DNA from: Dickeya chrysanthemi NCPPB 402
Lineage (GTDB): Bacteria > Pseudomonadota > Gammaproteobacteria > Enterobacterales > Enterobacteriaceae
DNA length: 64,000 nt
Assembly (NCBI RefSeq): GCF_000406105.1
Contig: NZ_CM001974.1
Coordinates: 922,835 to 986,834 of the forward strand
Direction of reading: 5' to 3'
The position numbers were made by a program, and so were the translations under genes. The notes beneath the pieces are model-generated. The model saw nothing but the letters and a program-made list of their open reading frames with translations. It was not told the origin of the DNA and ran no database searches. Below are positions 47,180 to 57,446 of this stretch, in pieces; positions within the stretch are counted from its first letter, which is position 1, and each line of letters opens with the position of its first letter.

Positions 47180-47875
47180 CGCCGGTTGAGTCGCGGGCGA
47201 GGACTGGTTAACCACATACTGCCCGTTAAGCACCGATACCGCCGGCGGTTGATGGGTCCGGTTGAAGTAGGCATAGCCCGGCTGCAGTTGACTCCAGAAT
47301 TTGTAATAGTTGGAGCGGCTGTGGCGTTTCATGTTCTGCTCGGTCATGCGGAACGGGTAAATCGCCAGCTCTACTTTTTGCTGCCCGTTGCGCAGCGCTT
47401 TCTCCACGTAGGTGTAAATCTCTTCGATGTATTTATTGGTCATGGCATAGCAGCCGATAGACACGCACTCGCCGTGAATCATCAGGTAGCGGCCGGAATA
47501 ACCATGCGCGCGGTCATACTCGTTCGGGAAACCGACGTTAATCGCACGGTAATAATGGCTATCGGGCTTAAGTTGTCTCAAATCAACCTGATAAAACCCT
47601 TCCGGGCTTTTGAAATCGCCTTCGGTCATTTTGGGGCCAAGACCGCCGGAGTATTTACAAATCGGGTAACTCTGTACCAATTTGTATTCGCCGCTAATCA
47701 TGGCATAAAGCTCCAGAACCCGTTCTTCCTTGAAGATCTGAATATAAACCGGTGAACCGGTAACCTGCTGTTTGGTTTCGGTCGCCACCGGTGAGAGCGG
47801 GTTGGCGTAGCTGCTGTTGATGGCGACGGAAGGCAAAATAAACAACATCGCAAGCGAAAACGCGACTTTGTGCAT
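47150..47875 (-). CDS. dpaA: L,D-transpeptidase-family protein DpaA (YafK)
   Basis: A 241-aa exported protein. A signal peptide (residues 1-25, ending INSSYA) is followed by a YkuD domain with the catalytic motif [12 protein letters not shown]. In E. coli the orthologue cuts the bond between Braun's lipoprotein and peptidoglycan, so it loosens the outer membrane from the wall instead of making cross-links. The C-terminus has a Ser/Pro-rich tail. It overlaps yafJ tail to tail. Confidence 0.92.
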   Translation of the reverse strand: MHKVAFSLAMLFILPSVAINSSYANPLSPVATETKQQVTGSPVYIQIFKEERVLELYAMISGEYKLVQSYPICKYSGGLGPKMTEGDFKSPEGFYQVDLRQLKPDSHYYRAINVGFPNEYDRAHGYSGRYLMIHGECVSIGCYAMTNKYIEEIYTYVEKALRNGQQKVELAIYPFRMTEQNMKRHSRSNYYKFWSQLQPGYAYFNRTHQPPAVSVLNGQYVVNQSSPATQPASNYTLAKTK

Positions 47876-48246
47876 TGTTAATCCTGATTATTAGCGCTGT
47901 TATTTTATACCCGTCATATTTCAGGTCGCCGGGCGCGCTTCAAACGCCTGTATGTTGCCCGGCAACGCAAAATTATGGGGGGATTCTGAATACGGTAATG
48001 GCGATGACGCCCCGCATGTTTTTTATCTGTCAGGCTTGGTCCTGCCATTAGGCTATGCCCCGTAGTGGGAGATAGTCTGATGTCAAGTCGCGGACCCACA
48101 TTATCACCGTATCTGTTTTATTCAGGAAGGAAAAAAGAATAAAAAATCGGACTATTCCTGCCGATGGCACCTCCTGCCGACAGCACCGCCGCTCGGTTGA
48201 TGATGCGGCCCCGAGTCGCAGAAGGCTTGCTCGTGGCTAATGTTGA
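47876..48246. other. Spacer between dpaA and dinB
   Basis: No gene is supported in these 371 bases. Near 47910 the sequence TACCCGTCATATTTCAGG resembles TACCCTTCATACTTCAAA near 41669, upstream of mtnK. Both may be parts of a dispersed intergenic motif. Nothing else was recognised. Confidence 0.35.
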
Positions 48247-48262
48247 CTGTATATTTATACAG
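48247..48262. promoter_or_regulatory. LexA box of dinB
   Basis: CTGTATATTTATACAG fits the SOS box CTGT-N8-ACAG, with an AT-rich centre, and lies 14 nt before the dinB start codon. dinB transcription should rise after DNA damage. Confidence 0.9.
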
Positions 48263-48276
48263 TTTTCGGAGGGGCG

Positions 48277-49335
48277 ATGCGCAAAATCATTCATGTCGAT
48301 ATGGATTGCTTTTACGCCGCAATAGAGATGCGGGATAACCCGCGCCTGCGCGATATTCCGCTGGCGATTGGCGGCAGCGCTGATCGTCGTGGCGTGATTT
48401 GCACCGCCAACTATCCGGCTCGTCGCTATGGTGTGCGCAGCGCGATGGCAACGGCGACCGCGTTGCGGCTCTGCCCTCATTTGACGCTATTGCCCGGCCG
48501 TATGGACGAATACAAAGCGGTCTCCGGCCAGATTCGTGAGATTTTTTCCCGCTACACGTCATTGATTGAGCCGCTGTCGCTGGACGAAGCGTATCTTGAT
48601 GTGACCGACAGCCCCTATTGCGGCGGTTCAGCTACGCTGATGGCGCAGGAAATCCGCTAGGCGATTTTTAATGAATTGCACCTTACTGCGTCGGCCGGTA
48701 TTGCACCGATCAAGTTTCTCGCCAAAGTCGCTTCCGAACAAAACAAACCCAACGGGCAGTATGTCATTTCACCTGTGCAAATGGAGGCGTTTCTGCTGGC
48801 ATTGCCGCTGGAAAAAATTCCCGGCGTCGGCAGTGTAACCGCCAGAAGACTGGCCGAGTGCGGCTTGCACACCTGTGCCGATGTTCGCCGCTACGCGCTG
48901 AGCGAACTGTTGCGGGAATTCGGGAAGTTCGGCCGGGTGTTGTGGGAACGTTGCCATGGCATTGATGAACGTCAGGTTTCGCCGGATCGTCTGCGAAAAT
49001 CGGTCGGGGTAGAAAAAACGCTGGCACAGGATATTTATGACTGGGCGGCTTGTGAAGCGTTGGTCGAACGGCTGTATGACGAGCTTGAACTGCGCTTGCG
49101 GCGTGTTCGCCCGGATCTGCATATCGCGCGGCAAGGGGTCAAACTCAAATTCGATGATTTTCGCCAGACGACGCAGGAACATGTCTGGCCGGTGTTGAAT
49201 AAGCCGGATTTGCTGAGGCTGGCGCGGGAGAGCTGGGAGCAGCGACGCGACGCGAGGGGGGTTCGGCTGGTTGGGTTGCATGTGTCGTTGATCGACCCGC
49301 AACTCGAGCGGCAATTGATATTGCCGTGGGATTGA
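48277..49335 (+). pseudogene. dinB: DNA polymerase IV gene interrupted by an amber codon
   Basis: The Y-family translesion polymerase reads in one frame from ATG 48277 to TGA 49335 (353 codons against 351 residues in E. coli) except for a single TAG at codon 128 (48658-48660). E. coli has Gln at that point (EIRQ). The first fragment has the catalytic acids (Asp8; [10 protein letters not shown]). The second has the thumb and little finger (LPLEKIPGVGSVTARRL, HVWPVLNK). No frameshift or deletion is seen, so the loss is recent, a sequencing error, or readable by a suppressor tRNA. Confidence 0.93.
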
Positions 49336-49390
49336 AACCGGCGACGGAACGTTACACGTTGTAGAGGCGCGTTGTGGTGAATGAGGCAGG

Positions 49391-49420
49391 CGAGTGATGC
49401 CCGCCCAGGGGCATCACTCG
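49391..49420. terminator. Hairpin between dinB and pepD
   Basis: CGAGTGATGCCC pairs perfectly with GGGCATCACTCG around a six-base loop. It lies 6 nt past the end of pepD and downstream of dinB. No T-run follows on either strand, so it may be a transcript-stabilising hairpin. Confidence 0.55.
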
Positions 49421-49426
49421 TGCGGG

Positions 49427-50887
49427 TTACCCGCGTTCCGGAATGGCTTTCAGCAGCGCCGTCAGTAGTTTCCAGTACTGGCCGACGCTGGCGATATGAA
49501 CCTGTTCATCCGGCGAGTGCGGCCCGGTGATGGTCGGCCCAATGGAAACCATATCCATGTCCGGATACGGTTTCTTGAACAAGCCGCACTCCAGCCCGGC
49601 ATGAATCACCATAATGTTCGGGGTTTTGTCGAACTGCTTCTGGTAGGTTTCGCGTACCAGGTGCATCACCGGCGACTGTGCATCCGGCTGCCAGCCTGGG
49701 TAACCGCCCTTGGCCTGGGTCTCGGCACCCGCCAGTTCGCCCAGCGAAGTGAGCATACTGACGACATAGTCTTTGCCGCTGTCGACCAATGAGCGAATCA
49801 GGCAGTGAATTTCAGCCTGTGCATCGGTCATGCTGACTACGCCGACATTCAGCGACGTTTCCACGACGCCTTTCACATCATCACTCATGCGGATCACGCC
49901 GTTCGGCATGCTATTCAGCAGCGCGATAAAACGGTCGCGGCTGGCGGTGGTCAACGCGGCTGATGTGCTGTCTGCCGTTTCCAGTAACAGGGTGATGTTT
50001 TTTTCTACCGCGGCGAGTTCGTGCTTCAGCACGGCCAGATAAGCTTGCGACGCGGCCTTCAGGGCATCCGCCTTGTCGGCCGGCACCGCCAGCGTAATCG
50101 CCCCTTCGCGCGGAATGGCGTTACGCAGCGTACCGCCGTGCAGGTCGATAATGCGCAGATCCAGTTCTGCGGCGTGTTGCGCCAGAAAACGCGCCAGCAG
50201 TTTGTTGACGTTGCCGAGGCCCAGGTGGATATCGCAGCCGGAATGGCCGCCTTTCAGCCCTTTGATGACCAGTGTCATCGTCTGGTAACCGGTCGGAACC
50301 GCTTCACGCTGCAATGCCAGGCGGGTCAGAAAATCAATACCGCCGGCGCAACCCATGTAAATTTCGCCTTCCTCTTCGGAATCGGTATTGATCAGGATGT
50401 CGCCCTGTAGCCAGTTGGGTTGCAGGCCGAACGCCCCATCCATGCCGGCTTCTTCCGTCATGGTCAGCAGCACTTCCAGCGGCCCGTGTTCTACGCTGTC
50501 GTCAGCCAGAACGGCCAGAGCAGAGGCCATACCGATACCGTTGTCTGCACCCAGCGTGGTGCCGCGAGCCTTGATCCACTCGCCATCAATATAGGGCTGG
50601 ATCGGATCGGTCGTGAAATCATGTACCGTGTCGTTGTTTTTCTGCGGCACCATGTCCAGATGCGCCTGGAGAACCACCGATTTACGGTTTTCCATGCCGG
50701 GCGTCGCCGGTTTACGCAGCAGAATATTGCCTACCTGATCACGTTCCGTATGAAGGCCGCGCTCCTGCGCCCAGGACAGAATATAGGTCGCCAGTGCTTC
50801 TTCATGGTAAGAAGGATGCGGAATAGAACAGATTTTGGCGAAAATATCCCACAGCGGCTGTGGGGAGAGTTGAGACAAGACAGACAC
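49427..50887 (-). CDS. pepD: Aminoacyl-histidine dipeptidase PepD
   Basis: A 486-aa cytoplasmic dipeptidase of the M20 family (E. coli PepD 485 aa) that cleaves a wide range of dipeptides, including carnosine. Metal-site residues are in LQAHLDMVPQKN, GADNGIGMA and TMTEEAGMDGAFGL. GHSGCDIHLG marks the dimerisation lid. It is divergent from the gpt side and ends before dinB, in the same neighbourhood as in E. coli. Confidence 0.96.
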   Translation of the reverse strand: MSVLSQLSPQPLWDIFAKICSIPHPSYHEEALATYILSWAQERGLHTERDQVGNILLRKPATPGMENRKSVVLQAHLDMVPQKNNDTVHDFTTDPIQPYIDGEWIKARGTTLGADNGIGMASALAVLADDSVEHGPLEVLLTMTEEAGMDGAFGLQPNWLQGDILINTDSEEEGEIYMGCAGGIDFLTRLALQREAVPTGYQTMTLVIKGLKGGHSGCDIHLGLGNVNKLLARFLAQHAAELDLRIIDLHGGTLRNAIPREGAITLAVPADKADALKAASQAYLAVLKHELAAVEKNITLLLETADSTSAALTTASRDRFIALLNSMPNGVIRMSDDVKGVVETSLNVGVVSMTDAQAEIHCLIRSLVDSGKDYVVSMLTSLGELAGAETQAKGGYPGWQPDAQSPVMHLVRETYQKQFDKTPNIMVIHAGLECGLFKKPYPDMDMVSIGPTITGPHSPDEQVHIASVGQYWKLLTALLKAIPERG

Positions 50888-51136
50888 TATTTAATTAACC
50901 TCTCCAGTTAAGCACTCACGCGATAAACAGCGTGTGATGCCGGAACAACATCGTTATTAATCGCCTGAGGACGCAGGCATGTCAGGACAGAATACCACTT
51001 TCTCGCGATCGTAGAGAATGTCCGCGGCATAAGGATTATGCATAGCCGTGCGGTATAGGGCGGCGTCGTGCGTGGTGGTGGCTGCGGTAGACGAGAATCA
51101 GGGGAAGAGAGGTGACTCTCTTCCTGTGCTTTGTGA

Positions 51137-51331
51137 TTAATCGTGACGACGGCGCGTATCGGAAACGGTGTCGTGATGACGTGTTGCCACCGGGATCAAG
51201 GCCGGCTGTCGCTGACGCAGCAGGCGTAAGCTGATGATCAGTTCAAAGCAGAACAACATCAGTATGGTGATGACAAAGAAAGGGGCGAGCACGTCCAGTT
51301 GTGCGAGGAGGAAACTGTCAAGAATCGTCAT
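51137..51331 (-). CDS. Small predicted membrane protein
   Basis: A 64-aa protein not recognised from any family. One hydrophobic helix is visible (LAPFFVITILMLFCFELIIS, about residues 14-33). A basic and then His/Asp/Arg-rich tail follows (LRLLRQRQP, DTVSDTRRRHD). The ATG at 51331 has AGGAG eight bases upstream. A longer frame starting at 51406 has no such site. It lies alone between pepD and gpt, where E. coli has no equivalent known to me. It could be a small regulatory membrane peptide. Confidence 0.6.
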   Translation of the reverse strand: MTILDSFLLAQLDVLAPFFVITILMLFCFELIISLRLLRQRQPALIPVATRHHDTVSDTRRRHD

Positions 51332-51562
51332 GGGTGTTCTCCTGGCTGTTTTTTGTTCTCCTTGTTTGTAACGTATTTGTAACATGGCGTCTAATAACTT
51401 TTTCACATTACGAACGGTTAATTAATTACGGTGAGTTACTATTTGATCGTGTGCGCATAAATACTGGTTTTTGTCCGACCAGCTATCTATAATCTCGCGC
51501 AACCTTATTTTCCCCTTCTGACTCTGATTAAGCCGACGATACTGTTGGCTGGGATATGTTTT

Positions 51563-52021
51563 ATGAGTGAAAAGTACATCGTCACCTGGGATATGTTGCA
51601 AATCCATGCCCGTAAACTGGCTCAGCGTCTGCTGCCGGCCGAACAGTGGAAAGGCATTATTGCCGTGAGCCGTGGCGGCTTGGTTCCGGGAGCCTTGTTG
51701 GCTCGCGAGCTGGGTATTCGCAATGTCGATACCGTGTGTATCTCCAGCTACGATCATGACAACCAGCGCGAACTGAAAGTGTTGAAACGTGCTGAAGGCG
51801 ACGGTGAAGGCTACATCGTGATTGATGATTTGGTGGATACCGGCGGCACCGCCAAAGCGATCCGCGAGATGTACCCGAAAGCCCACTTTATCACTATTTT
51901 CGCCAAACCGGCCGGTAAACCGCTGGTGGACGACTACGAAGTCGATATCCCGCAGGATACCTGGATTGAGCAGCCGTGGGATATGGGCGTGGTATTTGTG
52001 CCGCCTTTGGTTGGGCGTTAA
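51563..52021 (+). CDS. gpt: Xanthine-guanine phosphoribosyltransferase Gpt
   Basis: A 152-aa salvage enzyme that attaches guanine, xanthine or hypoxanthine to phosphoribosyl pyrophosphate. The binding motif is [14 protein letters not shown], with [20 protein letters not shown] upstream. It is nearly identical to E. coli Gpt (152 aa). The ATG at 51563 starts the family N-terminus [10 protein letters not shown]; the frame is open six codons further. It lies between pepD and frsA as in E. coli. Confidence 0.97.
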   Translation: MSEKYIVTWDMLQIHARKLAQRLLPAEQWKGIIAVSRGGLVPGALLARELGIRNVDTVCISSYDHDNQRELKVLKRAEGDGEGYIVIDDLVDTGGTAKAIREMYPKAHFITIFAKPAGKPLVDDYEVDIPQDTWIEQPWDMGVVFVPPLVGR

Positions 52022-52184
52022 TCCATCGCCGCATTGATTGCCAACGCGCCCGGTTATGCCGGGCGCGTTTGTTTTCGTCGGCATAATTACGCGGTATCGG
52101 TGTTTTTCGCCGCCACGCTCCGGTAAGCTGTTTCTTTACATCATCACCATTCTTTCTCTCTTTGATTCGTCCACGGAGGCTGCT

Positions 52185-53435
52185 GTGATTCAGGCCAACC
52201 TGTCCGAAACGCTGTTTAAACCATCGATAAACCATCAGGAAACCTCCACGCTGATTCAGCGCTCCCGCAATGCGAGCGGTGCGGCGGTGATGCACTCGGC
52301 TCTGGAGGGCGAAAATACCCGCAACTGGTATCGGATGATCAACCGCTTGCTGTGGATCTGGCGCGGTGTACACCCGTGGGAGATTGAAGAAGTGCTGTCG
52401 CGCATTGCCGCCAGTCAGGCGGAACGTAGTGACGACCAGCGGCTGGATACGGTAATAGGCTATCGGGGCGGCAACTGGATCTACGAATGGGTATCGCAAG
52501 GTATGCACTGGCAGCAGCAGGCCGGGCACCATTCGCAGAGTGAGCAGGCAGGCCAGTGCTGGTTGAACGCCGCCAATCTTTACAGTATCGCCGCTTATCC
52601 TCATCTCAAGGGGGATGGACTGGCGGAGCAGGCCCAGACGCTGGCTAATCGCGCTTATGAAGAGGCCGCTAATTATCTCTCCTACGAACTGAAGACCCTG
52701 ACTTTTCCGATAGAAGGCGGAGGGCAACTGACCGCTTTCCTGCATCTGCCTGCTCAGGGAACGGCACCGTTTCCGACCGTACTGATCTGCGGCAGCCTGG
52801 ACATGCTGCAGTGCGATTATCACCGTTTGTTTCAGGATTATCTGGCTCCGGCGGGGTTCGCGATGCTGACGGTAGATATGCCGTCGGTAGGATTTTCGTC
52901 ACGCTGGAAACTGGATCAGGATTCCAGTTTTCTGCATCAACAGGTTGTCCGTGCGTTACCGGATGTGCCCTGGATTGATCATACCCGCGTCGGCGCTTTT
53001 GGGTTCCGTTTTGGGGCGAATATCGCAGTGCGGCTGGCGTATCTGGAAGCCGGTCGATTGCGGGCGGTGGCCTGTCTTGGGCCGATTGTGCATCACCTGC
53101 TTTCGGATGCCCAGCGCCAGCGCCAGGTGCCGGATATGTTCATGGATGTGCTGGCCAGCCGTCTTGGCATGACTTACTCCTCGGATACGGCATTGTTGAT
53201 GGAGATGGGGCGTTACTCCCTCAAAACACAAGGATTGCTGGGGCGGCGCTGCCCCACGCCGATGCTTTCCGGCTACTGGAAAGATGACCTGATTAGCCCG
53301 CCGGAAGAATCGCAATTGATCGTCAATTCGTCACAGCAGGGGAAATTGCTGGCACTGAACTTTTCACCGGTATATCAGACGTTTCATCTGGCGTTGCAAC
53401 AGATGACCGACTGGTTGCGCCGGCAGTTGCGATAA
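52185..53435 (+). CDS. frsA: FrsA, alpha/beta-hydrolase-fold esterase-like protein
   Basis: A 416-aa protein of the alpha/beta hydrolase fold. In E. coli it binds the glucose-specific EIIA and has been called a fermentation/respiration switch protein. It has the N-terminal block [15 protein letters not shown] and the nucleophile-elbow-like [20 protein letters not shown]. The likely start is GTG 52185, with GGAGG seven bases upstream. It begins the family opening [12 protein letters not shown] and gives a length close to the E. coli 414 aa. The frame is open 49 codons further upstream. Confidence 0.92.
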   Translation: MIQANLSETLFKPSINHQETSTLIQRSRNASGAAVMHSALEGENTRNWYRMINRLLWIWRGVHPWEIEEVLSRIAASQAERSDDQRLDTVIGYRGGNWIYEWVSQGMHWQQQAGHHSQSEQAGQCWLNAANLYSIAAYPHLKGDGLAEQAQTLANRAYEEAANYLSYELKTLTFPIEGGGQLTAFLHLPAQGTAPFPTVLICGSLDMLQCDYHRLFQDYLAPAGFAMLTVDMPSVGFSSRWKLDQDSSFLHQQVVRALPDVPWIDHTRVGAFGFRFGANIAVRLAYLEAGRLRAVACLGPIVHHLLSDAQRQRQVPDMFMDVLASRLGMTYSSDTALLMEMGRYSLKTQGLLGRRCPTPMLSGYWKDDLISPPEESQLIVNSSQQGKLLALNFSPVYQTFHLALQQMTDWLRRQLR

Positions 53436-53793
53436 TCCCGGCATGTTGGGTGTGCGGTAGCTGCCGGCATGCCAACCAATACCACGCCATTACTTATGAA
53501 TGAATCGCGCCTTTTTTTACCGCCATGTATCTTTCGGCAGATGAACATCAGCGCTCTGTTGCAGGCTGACACACATATTACGGATTTTAGTGTTGACGTG
53601 TGTAACTGTAGATTGATAAATAAATAACTGTAAATAAGTAGTTTTTCTTATCAATTTGCGCATCGTGTGACATGGCTCGCGCCCTGAAACGGCGGAGACA
53701 AAAAAACTTGAACCCTCGCCGGAAGTCCGGCAGGGTTGACACATTTCCGTCGCTGCGAATGCTTGGAAGTCTTCTGGTTTAAAGGAGGGTGTC
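53436..53793 (+). other. Non-coding stretch and structured leader before crl
   Basis: These 358 bases contain no gene. Near the end a hairpin (AACCCT and GCCGG pairing with CCGGC and AGGGTT, 53711-53736) precedes crl by 57 nt. Its left arm ACCCTC (53712-53717) is also complementary to the crl ribosome site GAGGGT (53785-53790). TGACAC (53737-53742) is complementary to GTGTCA at the start codon. Alternative folding of the leader is therefore possible. Confidence 0.4.
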
Positions 53794-54153
53794 ATGGCAG
53801 TGAAAAGCAGGCTCATCAAGAAATTTGCCTCATTGGGGCCGTATTTGCGTGAAGATCAGTGCGAAGAAAAGCGTTTTTTCTTTGATTGCCTGGCGGTTTG
53901 TGTCAATGTAAAACCCGCGCCGGAAAAGCGAGAGTTTTGGGGCTGGTGGCTTAATCTGGAATGGCAGGAGCAAACCCTGTTTTATACCTATCGCATCGGC
54001 CTGTTCGATAAGGCCGGCAACTGGCGCGAAGAAACCATCAAAGATATTGAGGTACATGAGAAAGTGCTGGCTACCCGTGAAGATTTCCATACCCGCCTGC
54101 AGGCGCTGGTAGAACAACTCGACCCACCTTTTTCCCTCTCCGCACGACCATGA
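53794..54153 (+). CDS. crl: Sigma factor-binding protein Crl
   Basis: A 119-aa cytoplasmic protein that binds the stationary-phase sigma factor RpoS and promotes its association with RNA polymerase core. Conserved segments include [34 protein letters not shown] and [19 protein letters not shown]. It is shorter at the C-terminus than E. coli Crl (133 aa). It lies between frsA and proB as in E. coli, but without phoE. A possible self-pairing leader is described separately. Confidence 0.94.
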   Translation: MAVKSRLIKKFASLGPYLREDQCEEKRFFFDCLAVCVNVKPAPEKREFWGWWLNLEWQEQTLFYTYRIGLFDKAGNWREETIKDIEVHEKVLATREDFHTRLQALVEQLDPPFSLSARP

Positions 54154-54277
54154 TGCTGTCCGGCATCGCGCCGGAGCCTGGGGTTTTCGCGTTGTGCTGG
54201 TTGGCATAGCGCGTCTCTCCTGTTACAACGTTTTTTCATCCTTATTGTTTATAGTTCAACGCAACGGCAGAAATATT

Positions 54278-55381
54278 ATGAGTGGCAGCCAGACTTTGGT
54301 TGTAAAACTGGGCACCAGCGTGCTGACCGGCGGTTCACGCCGCCTCAATCGCGCCCATATTGTTGAACTGGTGCGCCAGTGCGCCCAGCAGCATGCCGCA
54401 GGGCATCGCATTGTGATTGTGACTTCCGGGGCGATTGCCGCCGGCCGCGAGCATCTGGGATATCCGGAACTGCCACCGACCATCGCTACCAAGCAGTTGC
54501 TGGCGGCGGTGGGGCAGAGCCGGTTGATTCAACTGTGGGAACAACTGTTCTCCATCTATGGCATCCATATTGGCCAGATGCTGCTGACCCGTGCCGACCT
54601 GGAAGACCGGGAACGTTTCCTCAATGCCCGCGATACCATGCGCGCCCTGCTCGACAACCACATTGTTCCGGTGATTAACGAGAACGATGCGGTGGCGACG
54701 GCGGAAATCAAAGTCGGTGATAACGATAACCTGTCGGCGCTGGCCGCCATGCTGGCGGATGCCGATAAACTGCTGCTGTTGACCGATCAGACCGGGCTGT
54801 TCACCGCCGACCCGCGCACCAATCCCGATGCGGAGCTTATCCGTGAAGTGCAAGGCGTGACCGACGAACTGCGTCAGATTGCCGGCGGCAGCGTCTCCGG
54901 CCTGGGCACGGGCGGCATGTCTACCAAATTGCAGGCCGCCGACGTGGCGTGCCGTTCCGGTATCGAGGTGGTGATTGCCGCAGGCAACCGCGCCGGTGTG
55001 ATTGCCGATGTGATTAACGATGTCTCGGTCGGCACCCGCTTCCACGCGCTGGAAACCCCGCTGGAAAGCCGCAAACGCTGGATCTTCGGGGCGCCGCCAG
55101 CCGGTGAGATAACTGTAGATGACGGCGCGCTGGCCGCCATGCTGGAGCGCGGTAGCTCCCTGTTGCCGAAAGGCATCCGTGAGGTGGCGGGCAATTTCTC
55201 CCGTGGCGAAGTCATTCGTATCCGCAGCCTGAACGGGCGTGATCTGGCCCATGCCGTGACCCGTTACAACAGCGACGCGCTGCGCATGATAGCCGGGCAC
55301 CACTCCCAGGAGATTGCCGAAATCCTGGGGTATGAATACGGCCCGGTCGCGGTTCATCGCGATGACATGATTATTATTTGA
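54278..55381 (+). CDS. proB: Glutamate 5-kinase ProB
   Basis: A 367-aa enzyme for the first step of proline synthesis, the same length as in E. coli. An amino-acid-kinase domain ([38 protein letters not shown]) is followed by a C-terminal PUA domain. In E. coli it is inhibited by proline. The ATG at 54278 begins the family N-terminus; the frame is open 28 codons upstream. It lies 10 nt before proA in one operon. Confidence 0.97.
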   Translation: MSGSQTLVVKLGTSVLTGGSRRLNRAHIVELVRQCAQQHAAGHRIVIVTSGAIAAGREHLGYPELPPTIATKQLLAAVGQSRLIQLWEQLFSIYGIHIGQMLLTRADLEDRERFLNARDTMRALLDNHIVPVINENDAVATAEIKVGDNDNLSALAAMLADADKLLLLTDQTGLFTADPRTNPDAELIREVQGVTDELRQIAGGSVSGLGTGGMSTKLQAADVACRSGIEVVIAAGNRAGVIADVINDVSVGTRFHALETPLESRKRWIFGAPPAGEITVDDGALAAMLERGSSLLPKGIREVAGNFSRGEVIRIRSLNGRDLAHAVTRYNSDALRMIAGHHSQEIAEILGYEYGPVAVHRDDMIII

Positions 55382-55391
55382 GGAACACATC

Positions 55392-56645
55392 ATGCTTGAG
55401 CAAATGGGGCAGGCAGCCAGAGCAGCCTCTTATCAACTGGCGGCGCTAAGCACCAGCCAGAAAAATAAGGCGTTGATGACGATAGCGGATCTGCTGGAAG
55501 CCCAGCGCGACGCCATTCTTTCCGCCAACGAGCAGGATCTGGCGCAGGCCAGAGAAAATGGCATGAGCGAGGCGTTGTTGGATCGGTTGCAACTGACTCC
55601 GGCGCGCCTGAAAGCGATTGCCGACGATGTGCGTCAGGTGTGCCGTCTGAATGACCCGGTCGGCGAAGTGATGGATGGCCGGATGCTGGACAATGGCCTG
55701 AAACTGGAGCGCCGCCGTGTGCCGCTCGGCGTGGTGGGGGTGATTTATGAAGCCCGGCCGAACGTGACGGTGGATGTCGCCAGCCTGTGCCTGAAAACCG
55801 GTAATGCGGTGATATTGCGCGGCGGTAAAGAGACGTATCGCACCAACGCCGCCACGGTAAAAGTGATTCAGCAGGCGCTCACCGAATGCGGCTTACCCGC
55901 CGCCGCGATTCAGGCGATTGAAAGCCCGGATCGTGAGCTGGTCAACCAATTGCTGAAGCTCGATCGCTACGTGGATATGCTGATCCCACGCGGCGGTGCC
56001 GGGCTGCACAAACTGTGCCGCGAGCAGTCCACCATTCCGGTGATTACCGGCGGCATCGGCGTGTGCCATATGTTTGCCGACGACAGCATTGATTTTGAAA
56101 AAGCGCTGACTGTTATCGAAAGCGCCAAAATACAGCGCCCCAGCGCTTGCAACAGCCTGGAAACCCTGTTGGTGCATCAGACGATTGCCGCACGTTTTCT
56201 GCCGCTGCTCAGTGAAAAAATGGCTCGAGCCAACGTCACGCTGCACGCCAGCGACAGCGCCATGCCGTATCTGGCGAACGGGCCGGCCACGGTCGTCGCC
56301 GTCAACGAGAAGGATTACGATGACGAATGGCTCGCCAACGATCTCAACGTCACGCTGGTTGAGGACATGGCGGCGGCGATTGCCCACATCCGCCAGCACG
56401 GCACCCAGCATTCCGATGCGATTCTGACGCGATCCATCAGCAACGCTGAACGTTTCGTGCGTGAAGTGGATTCCGCGGCAGTATACGTCAACGCCAGCAC
56501 CCGCTTTACCGACGGCGGCCAGTTTGGCCTGGGGGCGGAAGTGGCGGTCAGCACCCAGAAGCTGCACGCCCGCGGCCCAATGGGGCTGGAAGCGCTCACT
56601 ACCTATAAATGGATTGGTTACGGCGACGATCTGGTTCGTGCGTGA
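55392..56645 (+). CDS. proA: Gamma-glutamyl phosphate reductase ProA
   Basis: A 417-aa NADPH-dependent reductase that turns glutamyl-5-phosphate into the semialdehyde, the second proline synthesis step. The length equals that of E. coli. It has [30 protein letters not shown] and the catalytic Cys in [14 protein letters not shown]. It is the last gene before tRNA-Thr and thus the last conserved chromosomal gene before the island. Confidence 0.97.
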   Translation: MLEQMGQAARAASYQLAALSTSQKNKALMTIADLLEAQRDAILSANEQDLAQARENGMSEALLDRLQLTPARLKAIADDVRQVCRLNDPVGEVMDGRMLDNGLKLERRRVPLGVVGVIYEARPNVTVDVASLCLKTGNAVILRGGKETYRTNAATVKVIQQALTECGLPAAAIQAIESPDRELVNQLLKLDRYVDMLIPRGGAGLHKLCREQSTIPVITGGIGVCHMFADDSIDFEKALTVIESAKIQRPSACNSLETLLVHQTIAARFLPLLSEKMARANVTLHASDSAMPYLANGPATVVAVNEKDYDDEWLANDLNVTLVEDMAAAIAHIRQHGTQHSDAILTRSISNAERFVREVDSAAVYVNASTRFTDGGQFGLGAEVAVSTQKLHARGPMGLEALTTYKWIGYGDDLVRA

Positions 56646-56798
56646 ACCCATCATGTCCGGCAGCCGCGAGTGATCGCCTGCCGGGCAGGGCGCTTAGAAA
56701 ACCATCAGACGATACGCACAAGTATTGACTTACCGTAATGATTTGACTAGTTTGTCACCCCGTAGTTCATCGTCACGCACTCGCGGGACGCTCTCAGG

Positions 56799-56874
56799 GC
56801 CGATATAGCTCAGTTGGTAGAGCAGCGCATTCGTAATGCGAAGGTCGTAGGTTCGACTCCTATTATCGGCACCA
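56799..56874 (+). tRNA. thrW: tRNA-Thr (anticodon CGT)
   Basis: A 76-nt tRNA gene with encoded CCA, matching E. coli thrW as I recall it. The anticodon CGT is in the loop TTCGTAA. In E. coli the cryptic prophage CP4-6 is integrated at this gene next to proA. Here the intact tRNA is followed directly by mosaic foreign DNA, so it is the probable left attachment site. No second copy of its 3' end is present in the window. Confidence 0.97.
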
Positions 56875-56924
56875 TAAAATCAGTAAGTTACGATATTACC
56901 CCTCTCTGAAATCTCCTTTTCTTG

Positions 56925-56948
56925 CTCTCGGGTACACTCTCGGGTACA
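56925..56948. repeat. 12-bp direct repeat, possible integrase arm sites
   Basis: CTCTCGGGTACA occurs twice in tandem 50 nt after the tRNA. GGGTAC-type repeats are common between a tRNA gene and a P4-type integrase gene. No integrase gene follows here. Confidence 0.5.
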
Positions 56949-57080
56949 CAAATTACAATGTATAGGTTATCTCTGTTGTTTTTTTACAAAATTCCCATCA
57001 CCCATTTGGGCACAAGTTTTACTGATGCCGGATAGATGTAAGCAACAACCTAAAACCAGATTCAGTACTTGCAAAACGGA

Positions 57081-57197
57081 GGTAGTCCATAGATGTAGAA
57101 GGTCGCATCGGTTGCGGCAAAGCTCCCGTGCAGAAACCTCGGCTTTGGCCTCGCGGAGAATACTGATGATCTGTTCGTCAGAAAAACGCTTCTTTAT
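57081..57197 (-). mobile_element. IS3-family transposase OrfA remnant
   Basis: On the minus strand the frame reads KKRFSDEQIISILREAKAE and then VSARELCR, the N-terminal helix-turn-helix of OrfA of the IS407/IS3 type. After LCR a deletion shifts the frame, and the normal start codon appears changed to ATA. The rest of 56949-57446 holds no gene that I can support. Confidence 0.75.
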
Positions 57198-57446
57198 GGG
57201 AATGCCATCAAGTTGCTGATGAAGACATTACTAACATCACTGCGTATTAATCAACGGAGAGCAGGTCAAAATTTTTATATTTACAACTCCTTGTAATATC
57301 TATAAATTTAAATTCTTTATAAGCGCGTGTTAGGGATTTGTAATGAAGAACCTCTGCTTATATCAGAAATTTTTAGTCAGTTTTTAGTCAATAGATGTTG
57401 ATAACATACTATTTTTATTAATTTTTTGATGATATTGAAGGCTAAG

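Noticed and set aside
57025..57219. 64-codon plus-strand frame near the island border
   Set aside because: It is antisense to the IS3 OrfA remnant, which has clear protein similarity on the other strand.
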